Positions 9,247-18,521 are shown, counted from the stretch's first letter. The stretch is 64,000 nt of DNA from Paenibacillus thermotolerans (GCF_028745515.1 NZ_JAQZSG010000004.1:62001-126000), one strand, 5' to 3'. Notes: generated by a model from the sequence alone, not told the origin. Numbers and translations: made by a program.

Positions 9247-10806
9247 ATGACAATGGTACCTTACAAGCCTGAGCCTTTCAGCAATTTTTCCGACCCGAAG
9301 GAAACGGAGACGTTCGAGGCCGCCCTCGCGAAGGTGCGGGGAGAGATTGGCCTTGAGATTCCGCTGGTCATCGGCGGAGAACGCATCATGACGGAGCAAA
9401 AATCGAAATCGATCAATCCGTCGCGCAAAGCGGAAATTGTCGGCCATATCAGCAAGGCTGACCGGGGGATGGCGGAGAAAGCGATGCAAACCGCATACGA
9501 CGCGTATAAGACGTGGTCCAAATTTCCGCCGGAAGCGCGTGCGGGCTTGCTGTTTAAGACGGCAGCCATACTTCGCAGACGCAAGCACGAGTTCAGCGCC
9601 TGGCTGATGCTCGAGGCCGGCAAATCCCGTGCGGAAGCAGACGCCGATTCGGCGGAAGCGATCGACTTTATGGAATACTACGGACGGCAAATGATCAGTA
9701 TGGCGAAGCGGTCCAACGATTTGCTGGTGCCGTATCCCGGAGAAGACAACCGTCTCGAATACATTCCGCTCGGCGTCGGGATCGTCATCCCGCCGTGGAA
9801 CTTTCCGCTTGCGATCATGGTCGGCATGACGACGGCTTCCGTCGTTGCAGGCAATACGGTAATTTTAAAGCCGGCCAGCACGACGCCGGTCATCGCTTAT
9901 AAATTTTTTGAAATATTGGAGGATGCGGGGCTGCCGGCCGGCGTCGTCAACTTTGTTCCGGGCAGCGGGGCGGAAATCGGCGATTTCCTCGTACAGCATA
10001 AGCTGACCCGTTTTATCGCCTTTACCGGCTCCCGCGACGTAGGACTCAGAATCCACGAACTGTCGGCCAAGGTGAGCGACGGCCAAATGTGGCTGAAGCG
10101 GTATATCGGAGAGATGGGCGGGAAAGATTCCATCATCGTCGACAAGGACGCGGATCTCGAGGAAGCGGCGCGCGGCATCGTGGCGTCCGCCTTCGGCTTC
10201 TCCGGGCAGAAATGCTCGGCATGCTCCCGCGCCATCATCCATAAAGACGTATACGAGCAAGTGCTGCATCGGGCGGTGGAGCTTACCAAAGAGCTGAAGG
10301 TGGGCGATGTGGCCGATCCGGGCAATATCACCGGTCCCGTCGTCGACGAGTCGGCTTACAAAAAAATACTCGAATATATCGAGATCGGCAAAGGAGAAGG
10401 CCGTCTCGCGGCTGGAGGCAACGCACCGATGGCGGACGTCGGGTTTTACATCGAGCCGACGATTTTCGCGGATGTCGATCCGCACGCCCGGATCATGCAA
10501 GAAGAAATATTCGGGCCGGTTCTCGCCTTTACGAAGGCCGACAGCTTCGAGCATGCGCTTGAGATTGCCAACAATACCGAATACGGCTTGACCGGCTCGG
10601 TGTACACGCGCAACCGGATGCATATCGAGAAGGCGCGCGAGGAGTTCCACGTCGGTAACTTGTACTTTAACCGCAAATGCACCGGGGCGCTCGTCGGCGT
10701 CCATCCGTTCGGCGGCTTCAATATGTCGGGCACCGATTCGAAAGCGGGCGGCCCGGACTATTTGATGCAGTTTACGCAGCTGAAGCTAAGCTCTGAAAAG
10801 CTGTAA
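9247..10806 (+). CDS. rocA: L-glutamate gamma-semialdehyde (P5C) dehydrogenase
   Basis: A 519-residue aldehyde dehydrogenase that oxidises glutamate semialdehyde to glutamate with NAD. Landmarks: [24 protein letters not shown] for cofactor binding, [21 protein letters not shown] with the general-base Glu, the nucleophile in [13 protein letters not shown], and MQEEIFGPV. The C-terminus has [19 protein letters not shown], characteristic of RocA/PutC. ATG 9247 is chosen by homology; GGGAG is 13 bases upstream and TTG 9241 is a close alternative. The frame reaches back into rocD, but that part is not conserved. It completes the step after both RocD and proline dehydrogenase. Confidence 0.95.
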   Translation: MTMVPYKPEPFSNFSDPKETETFEAALAKVRGEIGLEIPLVIGGERIMTEQKSKSINPSRKAEIVGHISKADRGMAEKAMQTAYDAYKTWSKFPPEARAGLLFKTAAILRRRKHEFSAWLMLEAGKSRAEADADSAEAIDFMEYYGRQMISMAKRSNDLLVPYPGEDNRLEYIPLGVGIVIPPWNFPLAIMVGMTTASVVAGNTVILKPASTTPVIAYKFFEILEDAGLPAGVVNFVPGSGAEIGDFLVQHKLTRFIAFTGSRDVGLRIHELSAKVSDGQMWLKRYIGEMGGKDSIIVDKDADLEEAARGIVASAFGFSGQKCSACSRAIIHKDVYEQVLHRAVELTKELKVGDVADPGNITGPVVDESAYKKILEYIEIGKGEGRLAAGGNAPMADVGFYIEPTIFADVDPHARIMQEEIFGPVLAFTKADSFEHALEIANNTEYGLTGSVYTRNRMHIEKAREEFHVGNLYFNRKCTGALVGVHPFGGFNMSGTDSKAGGPDYLMQFTQLKLSSEKL

Positions 10807-10841
10807 ATCGATAATAGGGGAAAAAGGGAGCGTTCACTCCA

Positions 10842-11771
10842 ATGGGCTTCGACTCATTTATGAGAAGTGCGGTGCTGACCGTGGCGGGCAACCCCGCGGT
10901 CAGCGGATTTTTCCAAAAGTACGGCATGAAAATCGGCGTCGCCCGGTTCGTCGCGGCGGAGCAGCTTGAAGAGACGATCCGCGTCGTGCGCGGCTTGAAC
11001 GAGCAAGGGCTGATGGCGACGCTTGATTATTTGGGAGAAAGCGTTTCCGACAGGCGGCTTGCCGCCGCGGCCGCGGACAAAGCGATCGAAGTGCTGAGCG
11101 CGATCCGCAAGCATGGATTACATTCCAATCTTTCGGTTAAACTGACACAGCTGGGCCTTGCGATCGATCCGGAATTTTGCCTGGAGCAGATGAAGCGCAT
11201 ATTGGATGAAGCCGAGCGGACGAACAATTTCGTGCGAATCGACATGGAGGACTCTCCGGTGACACAGGTGACGATCGTTCTGTTCGTGCGGCTGCTTCAG
11301 CAGTACGGCAAGGAGCGCGTCGGCCTCGTCTTGCAATCGTATCTTTATCGGACGCAAGAGGATCGGGAGCGTCTAGGCGCTCTCGGGGCCAATTTGCGGA
11401 TCGTGAAAGGCGCATATAAGGAGCCGAAGGAAGTGGCTTTCCCGAACAAAGCCGATGTCGATGCGAATTATGTAAGCCTTGTGGAGAAGCATATGCTGCA
11501 GGGCGCGTATACGGCGGTCGCAACCCACGATGAAGCGATCATCGCGAAGGTGATTGCTTTTGCGAAGGAGCGCGGCATATCGCGGGACCGATTCGAGTTT
11601 CAGATGCTGTTCGGCATATCGACGTCGCTCCAGCTACGGCTTGCCGGGGAAGGTTACCGCGTTCGAGTGTATACTCCCTTCGGCGAAATGTGGTATCCGT
11701 ATTTTACTCGAAGATTGGCGGAGAGGCCGGCGAATGTTCTCTTCGTTCTGAAAGGATTGTTCCGCAAGTAG
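10842..11771 (+). CDS. Proline dehydrogenase (monofunctional, Bacillus type)
   Basis: A 309-residue FAD-dependent enzyme that oxidises proline to pyrroline-5-carboxylate, the substrate of the upstream RocA. Conserved features include TLDYLGESVSD, SVKLTQLGLAID, IDMEDSPVT, VLQSYLYRT, the RIVKGAYKEP strand, and the C-terminal YTPFGEMWYPYFTRRLAERP that forms the substrate and flavin pocket. Length and motifs match the short PutB/FadM form rather than bifunctional PutA. It starts 35 bases after rocA and is followed by arginase, so arginine and proline breakdown are tied into one transcript. Confidence 0.93.
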   Translation: MGFDSFMRSAVLTVAGNPAVSGFFQKYGMKIGVARFVAAEQLEETIRVVRGLNEQGLMATLDYLGESVSDRRLAAAAADKAIEVLSAIRKHGLHSNLSVKLTQLGLAIDPEFCLEQMKRILDEAERTNNFVRIDMEDSPVTQVTIVLFVRLLQQYGKERVGLVLQSYLYRTQEDRERLGALGANLRIVKGAYKEPKEVAFPNKADVDANYVSLVEKHMLQGAYTAVATHDEAIIAKVIAFAKERGISRDRFEFQMLFGISTSLQLRLAGEGYRVRVYTPFGEMWYPYFTRRLAERPANVLFVLKGLFRK

Positions 11772-11814
11772 AATCTTACGAACTACATGAACTTCACAGG
11801 CGGTGAATGAAATC

Positions 11815-12726
11815 ATGCATCCTACCATCATTCGGGATATATCCGTGATCGGGGTTCCGATCGATTTGGGCGCGGACCGGCGCGGCGTCGATATGGGGCC
11901 GAGCGCCATTCGCTGCGCCGGCATGCAGGCGAGGCTGGAGCGTCTCGGGTACACGGTGCACGATGAAGGCGATCTTGTGGTCCGCAGGCCCAAAACGTAC
12001 GGCGAACGCGGCACGACGTTAAAATATTTGGATGAAATATCGAGAGTGTGCGACGAGCTTCACAATCATGTGGCGGACGCCGTGTCCCAGGGCCGGTTCC
12101 CGCTCGTCATCGGCGGAGATCACAGCATCGCCCTCGGCACGATCGCCGGCATGCTGCGGCACAAAAAATCGATCGGCGTCATTTGGTTCGACTCGCATGC
12201 CGATATGAACACGGCGGAAACGACGCCCTCCGGCAACATCCACGGCATGTCGCTGGCGGTAGCGCTCGGGATCGGCGACGAGAAGCTCGTCGGAATCGGA
12301 GGCGCCGGCAACAAGATCGATCCGAGCAAAGCGGTCATTATCGGCGCCAGATCGCTCGACGAAGGGGAGCGGAAGCTCATTCGCGAGCTCGGGGTCAAAG
12401 TGTTCACGATGCACGATATCGACCGTCTCGGGATGACGCAGGTGATGGAGGAAACGATCGACATCGTGACGAACGGCACGGACGGCGTCCATCTCAGCCT
12501 CGATTTGGACGGCTTGGATCCGGAGGACGCCCCCGGCGTCGGAACGCCTGTCATCGGCGGGATAACGTACCGAGAAGGGCATCTGGCGATGGAGCTGCTG
12601 GCGGAGGCGCGCTGCGTCATCAGCGCGGAGTTCGTTGAGGTGAACCCGATCCTCGACAGCATGAACCATACCGCCATCGTGGCGGTCGAGCTGATGGGCT
12701 CGTTGTTCGGCGAAAAAATATTGTAG
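11815..12726 (+). CDS. rocF: Arginase
   Basis: A 303-residue manganese enzyme that splits arginine into ornithine and urea. All ureohydrolase metal motifs are present: GGDHSIALG, WFDSHADMN, SGNIHGMSLA, and SLDLDGLDPEDAPGVGTP, plus SAEFVEVNP near the end. The start is ATG 11815 with AGGCGGTGA eight bases upstream; an in-frame GTG at 11803 is part of that ribosome site. As last gene of the operon it supplies ornithine for RocD. No arginine permease, RocR or urease gene is adjacent. A terminator follows. Confidence 0.95.
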   Translation: MHPTIIRDISVIGVPIDLGADRRGVDMGPSAIRCAGMQARLERLGYTVHDEGDLVVRRPKTYGERGTTLKYLDEISRVCDELHNHVADAVSQGRFPLVIGGDHSIALGTIAGMLRHKKSIGVIWFDSHADMNTAETTPSGNIHGMSLAVALGIGDEKLVGIGGAGNKIDPSKAVIIGARSLDEGERKLIRELGVKVFTMHDIDRLGMTQVMEETIDIVTNGTDGVHLSLDLDGLDPEDAPGVGTPVIGGITYREGHLAMELLAEARCVISAEFVEVNPILDSMNHTAIVAVELMGSLFGEKIL

Positions 12727-12732
12727 TAATTT

Positions 12733-12773
12733 GCCCGGGAGGAGCCTGTCGCTCGTTTTTCCGGGCTTTTTTT
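12733..12773 (+). terminator. Terminator of the roc operon
   Basis: GCCCGG pairs with CCGGGC at 12761-12766 around a 22-base loop, followed by seven T residues. It closes the rocD-rocA-proline dehydrogenase-rocF transcript. Confidence 0.8.
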
Positions 12774-13198
12774 GTTGCGGTTTATTTTGATGTAACTCAC
12801 GCCTTCATTATGGAAAAGGATTGTCTATAAGTTGTTGCGGTTTGGTCATGATTGCAGTGTATTTTCTTTTGCGGTCGTGCGTTTTGGCAAACGGATGTTC
12901 ATCATGCGTCGTCTGCAATGCCGTTTATGAGCACACTTTATCCAGAACGGTTGAAGTTGGCGGGATTTCGGCGAAATTATGGAATACGGGCAACACAATG
13001 TAAACATACTTTTACCAAAATGATGCGCGTGGGAAGCAGTGCAGCAGAGTTAGTCAAAATGTGCGTGCGGGGAAGGAACAAACGGGAGTAAGACGCAACG
13101 GCAAGGACGGAGGAACAAAAATTTTTTCGCGGACCAAGCCCATTTTTACCGGATTTGAATACTATGAAGAAAGTTCTGGGCTTGGGGGGAATGTTCCG
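12774..13198. other. Noncoding leader region upstream of the SGNH esterase gene
   Basis: About 425 bases without a convincing gene; short frames here lack ribosome sites. Its one clear structure is a 9-bp perfect inverted repeat, CCAAGCCCA at 13134-13142 with TGGGCTTGG at 13177-13185, whose right arm runs into the GGGGGG ribosome binding site of the next gene. It could limit translation initiation. No known riboswitch consensus was recognised. Confidence 0.5.
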
Positions 13199-13861
13199 AT
13201 GACGACCGCACCTTATGTATATACCGCGCTCGGGGATTCTTTGACGTTCGGCACCGGAGCCGACGAACGGCAAGGCTTCGCATACCTGGTTTACCGGCAG
13301 CTGCAGGAAGCGCGCCGCGCGAATATTGCGTTCCATCTGCATGGAACGGTCGGAGCAACCACGAAGGAGCTTCTGGAGAAGGTTCAGGCGGATCACAGCC
13401 TGCGCGAACGGCTGCGCTTAGCCGACTTGATTACGCTCACCGCCGGGGGAAACGACATTATTCAAGCAGCTAAAAAGATGTACATGGAAGGAGTCCTTAC
13501 CTCCATGAAGCCGCCGATGCGGGCCTTCGAGCAGTCGTACCGCGAATTGCTTGAGGAGCTTGTTGCGCTGAACCGGCCGAAGGAAAGAGGCTGCCAAATC
13601 ATCGTTGTGGACGTTTACAATCCGCTGCCGATGTTTGACGATGCGGTGCTTTGGATTCGTTTCCTCAATCGCTGCATTCAGCGATGCGCCGCCGCCTATG
13701 AGCCGTATGTCCGCGTTGCCCGAGTGTACCCGAAGTTTGTCGACCGGGAAGAGGAGTATATTTCCGATGACGGCTTCCACCCGAACGGAGACGGCCATGC
13801 CGCCTTGGCGGAGTGCGTGAAGCAAGAGCTGCGGCTGCTCGCCGGAAGCGGGGGAGCTTGA
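13199..13861 (+). CDS. SGNH/GDSL-type esterase or lipase
   Basis: A 220-residue hydrolase. Block I is YTALGDSLTFGTGA with the nucleophilic Ser at about residue 14, the Gly of block II lies in HGTVGATT, block III is TAGGNDI with its oxyanion Asn, and block V is DGFHPNGDGHAALAE with the catalytic Asp and His. It resembles YpmR/GDSL family acyl-esterases. No convincing signal peptide is seen with the ATG at 13199, which has GGGGGGA just upstream; an in-frame extension to 13061 is unlike any secretion signal and is rejected. The natural substrate is unknown. The next small gene begins two bases after the stop. Confidence 0.87.
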   Translation: MTTAPYVYTALGDSLTFGTGADERQGFAYLVYRQLQEARRANIAFHLHGTVGATTKELLEKVQADHSLRERLRLADLITLTAGGNDIIQAAKKMYMEGVLTSMKPPMRAFEQSYRELLEELVALNRPKERGCQIIVVDVYNPLPMFDDAVLWIRFLNRCIQRCAAAYEPYVRVARVYPKFVDREEEYISDDGFHPNGDGHAALAECVKQELRLLAGSGGA

Positions 13862-13863
13862 AC

Positions 13864-14178
13864 ATGACGAGAGGCATTGTGTATTTATTAGCTGGAGTTA
13901 CGGCGGCGGAGCTGCTGTCGTTCCAGCTCGGGCAGGAATGGTTTCTGCCTGCCAATGCGGCCGCCTTCTTAACGGTGCTGCTCTTAATCAATTTTAAGCT
14001 CAGAATGGTCGTGCCGCGCAGGCCGAACGATGCTGCCGTGCAAGAAGCGTCCCAAGACGCGCAGCCTGAGGAACTGCAACATCCGCAGTCTTCGGAGCAA
14101 ACGGAAGAACCGGCCGTCACGCGTATGGAACAAATATTTCCGTATTCGAGGCACGACCGGACGAATCCTTTTGATTGA
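13864..14178 (+). CDS. Small membrane protein, 104 aa, unknown function
   Basis: The first 50 residues hold two hydrophobic segments (GIVYLLAGVTAAELLSF and AAAFLTVLLLINFKL), and the rest is a polar Gln/Glu-rich tail that probably faces the cytosol. GGGGGAG is eight bases before the ATG. It begins two bases after the esterase stop, so the two are translated together. I do not recognise a family. Confidence 0.65.
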   Translation: MTRGIVYLLAGVTAAELLSFQLGQEWFLPANAAAFLTVLLLINFKLRMVVPRRPNDAAVQEASQDAQPEELQHPQSSEQTEEPAVTRMEQIFPYSRHDRTNPFD

Positions 14179-14320
14179 AAGGAAGTATCGATTTGGACTA
14201 CAATGAAAAAGTACGTTGATTTCGAATGGATCGTCGCATGGTGCCGCTGCCGGCATATTCGCTGCCGCAGCGGACCTTTTAAATCCTAGGGTACATATAC
14301 GAGAAGGGAGAATGACGGAT

Positions 14321-14662
14321 ATGGCACAATACAGAGAAATCACCACATTGGAGCAATGGAAGGAAGCGCTCGAGGCGTCGGGGGACAAGCCGGTGCTTGT
14401 ACTGAAGCACAGCACGACGTGTCCGGTCAGCGCAGCGGCTTTAGAGGAGTTTGAGGACTATTTGGCGGGAAATCCGAAGGAGAATGTCGACTTCGTGATG
14501 GTGAAAGTGATCGAATCTCGTCCGGTGTCGAATGAAATTGCCCAAGACCTCGGGGTAAAGCACGAGTCTCCGCAAATCATCTTCGTGAAGGATAAAGCGA
14601 AATATTGGGCCGCTTCCCACTGGTCCGTCACGAAGAAGCACATTCACGCGGTGCTGGACTAA
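14321..14662 (+). CDS. ytxJ: YtxJ, bacillithiol-system monothiol redox protein
   Basis: A 113-residue thioredoxin-fold protein. The redox-active motif is HSTTCPVSAAALEEF near residues 29-43 with a single cysteine, as in bacilliredoxin-like YtxJ (TCP(V/I)S). The cis-Pro loop is HESPQIIFV, then KAKYWAASHWSVT. In Bacillus this family is linked to removal of bacillithiol from proteins, implying this organism makes bacillithiol. ATG 14321 is used because GAAGGGAG is ten bases upstream; ATG 14312 is too close to it. The upstream gap holds a GC-rich inverted repeat (CCGCTGC with GCAGCGG) that may end the previous transcript. The next gene overlaps by one base. Confidence 0.88.
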   Translation: MAQYREITTLEQWKEALEASGDKPVLVLKHSTTCPVSAAALEEFEDYLAGNPKENVDFVMVKVIESRPVSNEIAQDLGVKHESPQIIFVKDKAKYWAASHWSVTKKHIHAVLD

Positions 14663-15177
14663 TGAAAGCCGGTCCGATTCGCGTGGGCGTCGTATCGGAT
14701 ACGCATATGCTGTCGCGCGCGAGAGCGCTGCCCAAGGCGCTGGTTGACGGCCTTCAAGGCGTCGACCTGATTGTTCATGCCGGCGATTTCACCGACCCGT
14801 CCGTTGTCGCCATGCTGGAGGAGATCGCGCCTGTCGAAGCGGTTGCGGGCAACAACGACGGGACGGACATCATCCGCAGGTTCGGCTGGCGGAAGGTCGT
14901 CGAGCTTGGCGGACGCCGCATCGGTGTGGTGCACGGGCATGACGGGCCGGGCCGTTCTACGGAATGGAAGGCGTTTCATGCGTTTCGGGACGAGAAGGTC
15001 GATGCAATCGTGTTCGGGCACTCGCACGTGCCGCATTACGAATGGATCGACGGGGTGCTGCTGTTCAACCCCGGGTCGCCGACGGACAAGCGTCGGCAAG
15101 CGCGGTATTCCTACGGGCTCATGGAGCTGGACGAAAAGATTACCGCATCGCATTTCTTTTATGATGATAAAAGTTAA
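14662..15177 (+). CDS. YfcE/MJ0936-type metallophosphoesterase
   Basis: A 171-residue calcineurin-like phosphodiesterase. Metal-binding motifs in order: GVVSDTHML, VHAGDFTD, AGNNDGTD, VHGHDGPG and FGHSHVPHYE, followed by NPGSPTDKR. Short members of this family hydrolyse bis(p-nitrophenyl) phosphate-like diesters in vitro; the cellular substrate is mostly unknown. Its ATG shares a base with the ytxJ stop, a translational coupling arrangement. It precedes thyA by 21 bases. Residues before ATG 14662 belong to the overlapping ytxJ frame. Confidence 0.88.
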   Translation: MKAGPIRVGVVSDTHMLSRARALPKALVDGLQGVDLIVHAGDFTDPSVVAMLEEIAPVEAVAGNNDGTDIIRRFGWRKVVELGGRRIGVVHGHDGPGRSTEWKAFHAFRDEKVDAIVFGHSHVPHYEWIDGVLLFNPGSPTDKRRQARYSYGLMELDEKITASHFFYDDKS

Positions 15178-15198
15178 CAGGCGGATGGAGGAAAAATC

Positions 15199-15993
15199 AT
15201 GAAGTCGTATTTGGACTTGCTTAAGGATGTGCTCGAGCACGGCGTGGACAAGTCCGACCGGACGGGCACCGGGACCCGTTCCGTGTTCGGGCGCCAGCTG
15301 CGGTTTGATCTGTCGGAAGGCTTTCCGCTCGTTACAACGAAGAAGGTGCACCTGAAATCGATCATTCACGAGCTGCTTTGGTTCCTTAGCGGAGACACGA
15401 ACATCCGCTATTTAAAGGAGAACGGCGTATCGATTTGGGACGAGTGGGCGGATGAGAACGGCGATTTGGGGGCGGTCTACGGCTCTCAGTGGCGTTCCTG
15501 GCCGGCTGGCGACGGGTCGACGATCGATCAGGTGGCGAAGGTGGTCGAGTCGATCAAGCGGAATCCGGATTCGCGGAGACACTTGGTAACCGCTTGGAAC
15601 GTGGCGGAGGTCGACCGAATGGCGCTGCCTCCGTGCCACTTCGTCTATCAATTTTATGTGGCGGACGGCCGCCTCTCTTGCATGTTTACGATGCGAAGCG
15701 TGGACACGTTCCTCGGCCTGCCGTTTAATATTGCGAGCTACGCGCTGTTAACGCATATGATTGCGCAGCAATGCGATTTGGAGGTCGGTGAGCTCATTTG
15801 GTCCGGAGGAGACGTACATATTTACTCCAACCATATGGAGCAGGTAAAGCTTCAATTGACCCGGGAGCCTTATCCGCTGCCTAAGCTTGTCATTCACCGC
15901 CGCCCCGAATCCATTTTTGATTACAAATACGAAGATTTTGAAGTGGTCGGCTATCAATTTCATCCGCGGATCGCGGCGCCTGTGGCTGTGTAA
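15199..15993 (+). CDS. thyA: Thymidylate synthase
   Basis: A 264-residue ThyA, the same length as the Escherichia coli enzyme, which methylates dUMP to dTMP using methylenetetrahydrofolate. The catalytic cysteine is in [13 protein letters not shown] near residue 146. Also present are the phosphate-binding [29 protein letters not shown] and the C-terminal PVAV closing the active site. GGATGGAGG precedes the ATG. dfrA follows after 12 bases, pairing synthesis of dTMP with recycling of the dihydrofolate it produces. Confidence 0.97.
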   Translation: MKSYLDLLKDVLEHGVDKSDRTGTGTRSVFGRQLRFDLSEGFPLVTTKKVHLKSIIHELLWFLSGDTNIRYLKENGVSIWDEWADENGDLGAVYGSQWRSWPAGDGSTIDQVAKVVESIKRNPDSRRHLVTAWNVAEVDRMALPPCHFVYQFYVADGRLSCMFTMRSVDTFLGLPFNIASYALLTHMIAQQCDLEVGELIWSGGDVHIYSNHMEQVKLQLTREPYPLPKLVIHRRPESIFDYKYEDFEVVGYQFHPRIAAPVAV

Positions 15994-16005
15994 GGCGGTG
16001 GGCGC

Positions 16006-16518
16006 ATGAACGAATCGGTTTGGGACAGGGTGACGTTAGTTGCCGCCATTGACGAACACCGGGTAATCGGCCGCGGCAACGGCTTGATATGGCGGCTGCC
16101 ATCCGATATGAAATTTTTCAAATCGAAAACGATGGGCCATACGATCGTCATGGGACGGAAAACGTTCGAATCGATGGGGAGCAGACCGCTGCCGGGGCGA
16201 AAAAACATCGTATTGTCGTCGCGCGGCGACTTTGCTCCGAAAGGCTGTTTGAAAGCAGGCAGTCTGGAGGAAGCGTTCGAGTTGGCCGGGGAAGGACCGA
16301 TCGACGTCATCGGCGGCGGGAAGGTGTTTGAGGAATGCCTCCCGAAGGCCAGGCGCATGCTGCTTACACAGCTGCATCATACGTTCGAAGGCGACGCGTA
16401 TTTTCCGGAATGGAACCCGGAGGAGTGGCGGATCGCATGGGAAACTCCGGGCGAAACCGATTTGAGGAATCCATATTTGTATACGTTTCGGGAATATGTA
16501 AGAGCGCCGGGGAAATAA
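16006..16518 (+). CDS. dfrA: Dihydrofolate reductase
   Basis: A 170-residue DHFR that regenerates tetrahydrofolate with NADPH. Visible motifs are VAAIDEHRVIGRGNGLIWRL (substrate pocket and Met20-like loop), HTIVMGRKTFESMG with the cofactor-binding Arg and Thr, RKNIVLSSRGD, and VIGGGKVFEECLP. The usual acidic Asp/Glu of the active site falls around SDMKFF. It directly follows thyA in the classical thyA-dfrA arrangement, and the next gene starts five bases after its stop. Confidence 0.95.
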   Translation: MNESVWDRVTLVAAIDEHRVIGRGNGLIWRLPSDMKFFKSKTMGHTIVMGRKTFESMGSRPLPGRKNIVLSSRGDFAPKGCLKAGSLEEAFELAGEGPIDVIGGGKVFEECLPKARRMLLTQLHHTFEGDAYFPEWNPEEWRIAWETPGETDLRNPYLYTFREYVRAPGK

Positions 16519-16523
16519 GAACG

Positions 16524-16982
16524 ATGAGGCCGATCGATTACTTCCCGTATCGCAACGATACTCGTAAAGTGTTGATTCCGTATTTGCGGTCGCTGCCGGA
16601 GGACGCTTGGTTTGCCGTTCATCCGGACTATCCGAATTCGATCGCTTGGGTGATCCGGCATATTGCCGAGAGCGAGGACGGGTGGATCAACGAGATCGCG
16701 CTGCAAGGGAGCCGCCGCCTCGCCGACATACCGGACAACCCGGGAGCGCTGCTGGGGGCGTACAAGGAGATCCGCGCACATACCGATCGGCTTCTTGCAA
16801 GCATGAGCGCCGCAGAAGGAGACGAGCCGATCGAAGTTCCGGAGTTTCCGGACGGATGGAAGCCGCCGTCTCCGCCGACGCGGCGCTGGGCGTTTCACCA
16901 TGTATTTGCGCACGAAGCGCATCACGCGGGACAAATCGGCGTGATCGCCAGACTGATCGGTCACAAAGGGCCGCCTTTCTAA
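16524..16982 (+). CDS. DinB-like (DinB_2) four-helix protein
   Basis: A 152-residue protein with the DinB/YfiT pattern: a first His in IRHIAESEDGW (about residue 46) and a His-rich helix HHVFAHEAHHAGQIG that completes a three-His metal site. The family includes putative thiol transferases and hydrolases using bacillithiol or mycothiol, which fits the YtxJ gene upstream, but the reaction is not known. The start at 16524 is five bases after dfrA; the ribosome site is weak, so translation may be coupled. A longer frame running back through dfrA is not conserved. Confidence 0.82.
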   Translation: MRPIDYFPYRNDTRKVLIPYLRSLPEDAWFAVHPDYPNSIAWVIRHIAESEDGWINEIALQGSRRLADIPDNPGALLGAYKEIRAHTDRLLASMSAAEGDEPIEVPEFPDGWKPPSPPTRRWAFHHVFAHEAHHAGQIGVIARLIGHKGPPF

Positions 16983-16997
16983 TTTGGAAAGGCGGCT

Positions 16998-17351
16998 TTA
17001 TTTTTGCGTAGCCAGCGCCCCGCTGCTGATTTCATACCGATGCATGAAGTATTCGACGATCGCCAAAATTCCTCCGGACAGCAGCGCTCCCGTCACGGAG
17101 GCGTATGCTCCGGCAATGACATATTGGCTTGCATAAATAAAGGCGGCGGAGAGCGCCCAGTCTGCTACGGTCGTCAGCCAAAGCGTGCCGCGGCGCAGCA
17201 TAAGCCATTCCAGCGCATAGCCGACGACGGCAAGCAGCAGACCGGCCAAGACGATGGAAGTGGCATACGGGTAATGGACATCCCTGAGCATTTGATCGCA
17301 AAGCCATAATCCGATCGGCGTAATGACCAGCTTCATTAGGAACACAAACAT
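16998..17351 (-). CDS. DUF2512 (YndM-like) membrane protein
   Basis: A 117-residue integral membrane protein with about four helices (LMKLVITPIGLWL, YATSIVLAGLLLAVVGYAL, LTTVADWALSAAFIYA, TGALLSGGILAIVEYFMH). The pattern and the N-terminal LVITPIG match YndM/DUF2512 proteins common in Bacillales; their role is not established. The start at 17351 is chosen because AAGGAGG lies nine bases before it, while ATG 17381 has none. It converges on the DinB-like gene and is divergent from the SDR gene. Confidence 0.75.
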   Translation of the reverse strand: MFVFLMKLVITPIGLWLCDQMLRDVHYPYATSIVLAGLLLAVVGYALEWLMLRRGTLWLTTVADWALSAAFIYASQYVIAGAYASVTGALLSGGILAIVEYFMHRYEISSGALATQK

Positions 17352-17501
17352 GAACCGAATCCTCCTTGAAAGTTTTGTCATTCATAATGTTTCCATCGGC
17401 TATCGTTTCATTCGCCCCCGGCCTAAAGCGTACGAACCGAACCTTTTGCCCGTGAATATAGTGTGATATATGCCTATTAGGCACTAACACAGGAGGACGC
17501 T

Positions 17502-18401
17502 ATGTATCCGGTCTATGCGTATATTGGCAAGGAAACGGAATGCAAAGAAAAGCCTATCGCCTTCCCGCCGCAGCATCAGCGGGGGCAGCCGGGCATCGAG
17601 GCGTATATGGCTCCGCGGCCGATCGCCGAAAATCCGTACTATCGTCCTGCGGGGAAGCTGTACGGCAAGACGGCGATCATTACGGGCGGCGACTCAGGGA
17701 TCGGGCGGGCCGTCGCGTATTCGTACGCGAAAGAAGGAGCGAACGTAGCCGTCGTTTATTTGAATGAGCATGTCGATGCCGAAGAAACAAAAAAACGGAT
17801 CGAACAGCTCGGGGGCAGATGTCTTCTCATTCCCGGGGACGTCCGCAGCTCGTCGGTCGCGGATGATGCCGTAAACAAGACGCTGTATACGTTCGGCTCC
17901 GTCGATATTTTGGTGAATAACGCCGCTTACCAGCCGTATCAGCCGTCGATCTTGACGCTGTCGGACGAGCAAATCGAGGATACGTTCCGGACGAACATTT
18001 TCTCCTTTATTTATTTCGCCCGTGCCGCCGTCCCCTATATGAAACGCGGGAGCACGATCATTAATACGGCATCCGTCGTCGCTTACAGAGGAAACAAGGA
18101 GCTGCTCGATTATTCCGCGACCAAAGGTGCGGTCGTCTCATTTACGCGTACTTTGGCGCTGCAGCTTGCCGATGCGGGCATCCGGGTGAACGCGGTCGCC
18201 CCGGGTCCGGTGTGGACGCCGCTGACGGTCGCCACCTTCCCTGCGCAGGAGGTTAGAACGTTCGGCACGAGCGTCCCGATGCGAAGAGCGGCGCAGCCAT
18301 ACGAAATCGCACCGGCTTATGTGTATTTAGCTTCCGACGATTCCAGCTATGTGACGGGACAGACGCTTCATATCAACGGCGGCGAAATGACCGGCTCATA
18401 G
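17502..18401 (+). CDS. SDR family oxidoreductase (YhxC/YdaD-like)
   Basis: A 299-residue short-chain dehydrogenase. A polar N-terminal extension of about 50 residues precedes the Rossmann motif ITGGDSGIGRAVAY; then come NNAAYQ, the catalytic Ser in INTASVVAY, and YSATKGA with catalytic Tyr and Lys. The C-terminal YVTGQTLHINGGEMTGS is typical. The extended N-terminus matches general-stress SDRs of Bacillus such as YhxC and YdaD. NAD(P) specificity and substrate are not known. AGGAGG precedes the ATG, and a terminator follows at 18450-18481. No clear sigma-B promoter was found upstream. Confidence 0.9.
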   Translation: MYPVYAYIGKETECKEKPIAFPPQHQRGQPGIEAYMAPRPIAENPYYRPAGKLYGKTAIITGGDSGIGRAVAYSYAKEGANVAVVYLNEHVDAEETKKRIEQLGGRCLLIPGDVRSSSVADDAVNKTLYTFGSVDILVNNAAYQPYQPSILTLSDEQIEDTFRTNIFSFIYFARAAVPYMKRGSTIINTASVVAYRGNKELLDYSATKGAVVSFTRTLALQLADAGIRVNAVAPGPVWTPLTVATFPAQEVRTFGTSVPMRRAAQPYEIAPAYVYLASDDSSYVTGQTLHINGGEMTGS

Positions 18402-18449
18402 CTGGGGAACCAGTGCGGAAAACCTGCCGAAAACCTGCAAAACGTTAAG

Positions 18450-18481
18450 AGCTCCCCGCGACGGCTGCGAAGGGGCTTTTT
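18450..18481 (+). terminator. Terminator after the SDR gene
   Basis: AGC(T)CCCC pairs with GGGGCT around a 13-base loop, leaving one bulged T, then a T run. Confidence 0.6.
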
Positions 18482-18521
18482 GCGGTGCGTTAACTAGATA
18501 AAACTTTTTGACATTAAAGCA

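Noticed and set aside
12821-13091. Two short overlapping frames in the gap after rocF
   Set aside because: No ribosome sites, atypical composition and mutually overlapping frames; treated as noncoding.
13061-13198. N-terminal extension of the SGNH esterase
   Set aside because: The extra residues do not form a signal peptide and the strong ribosome site lies just before ATG 13199.
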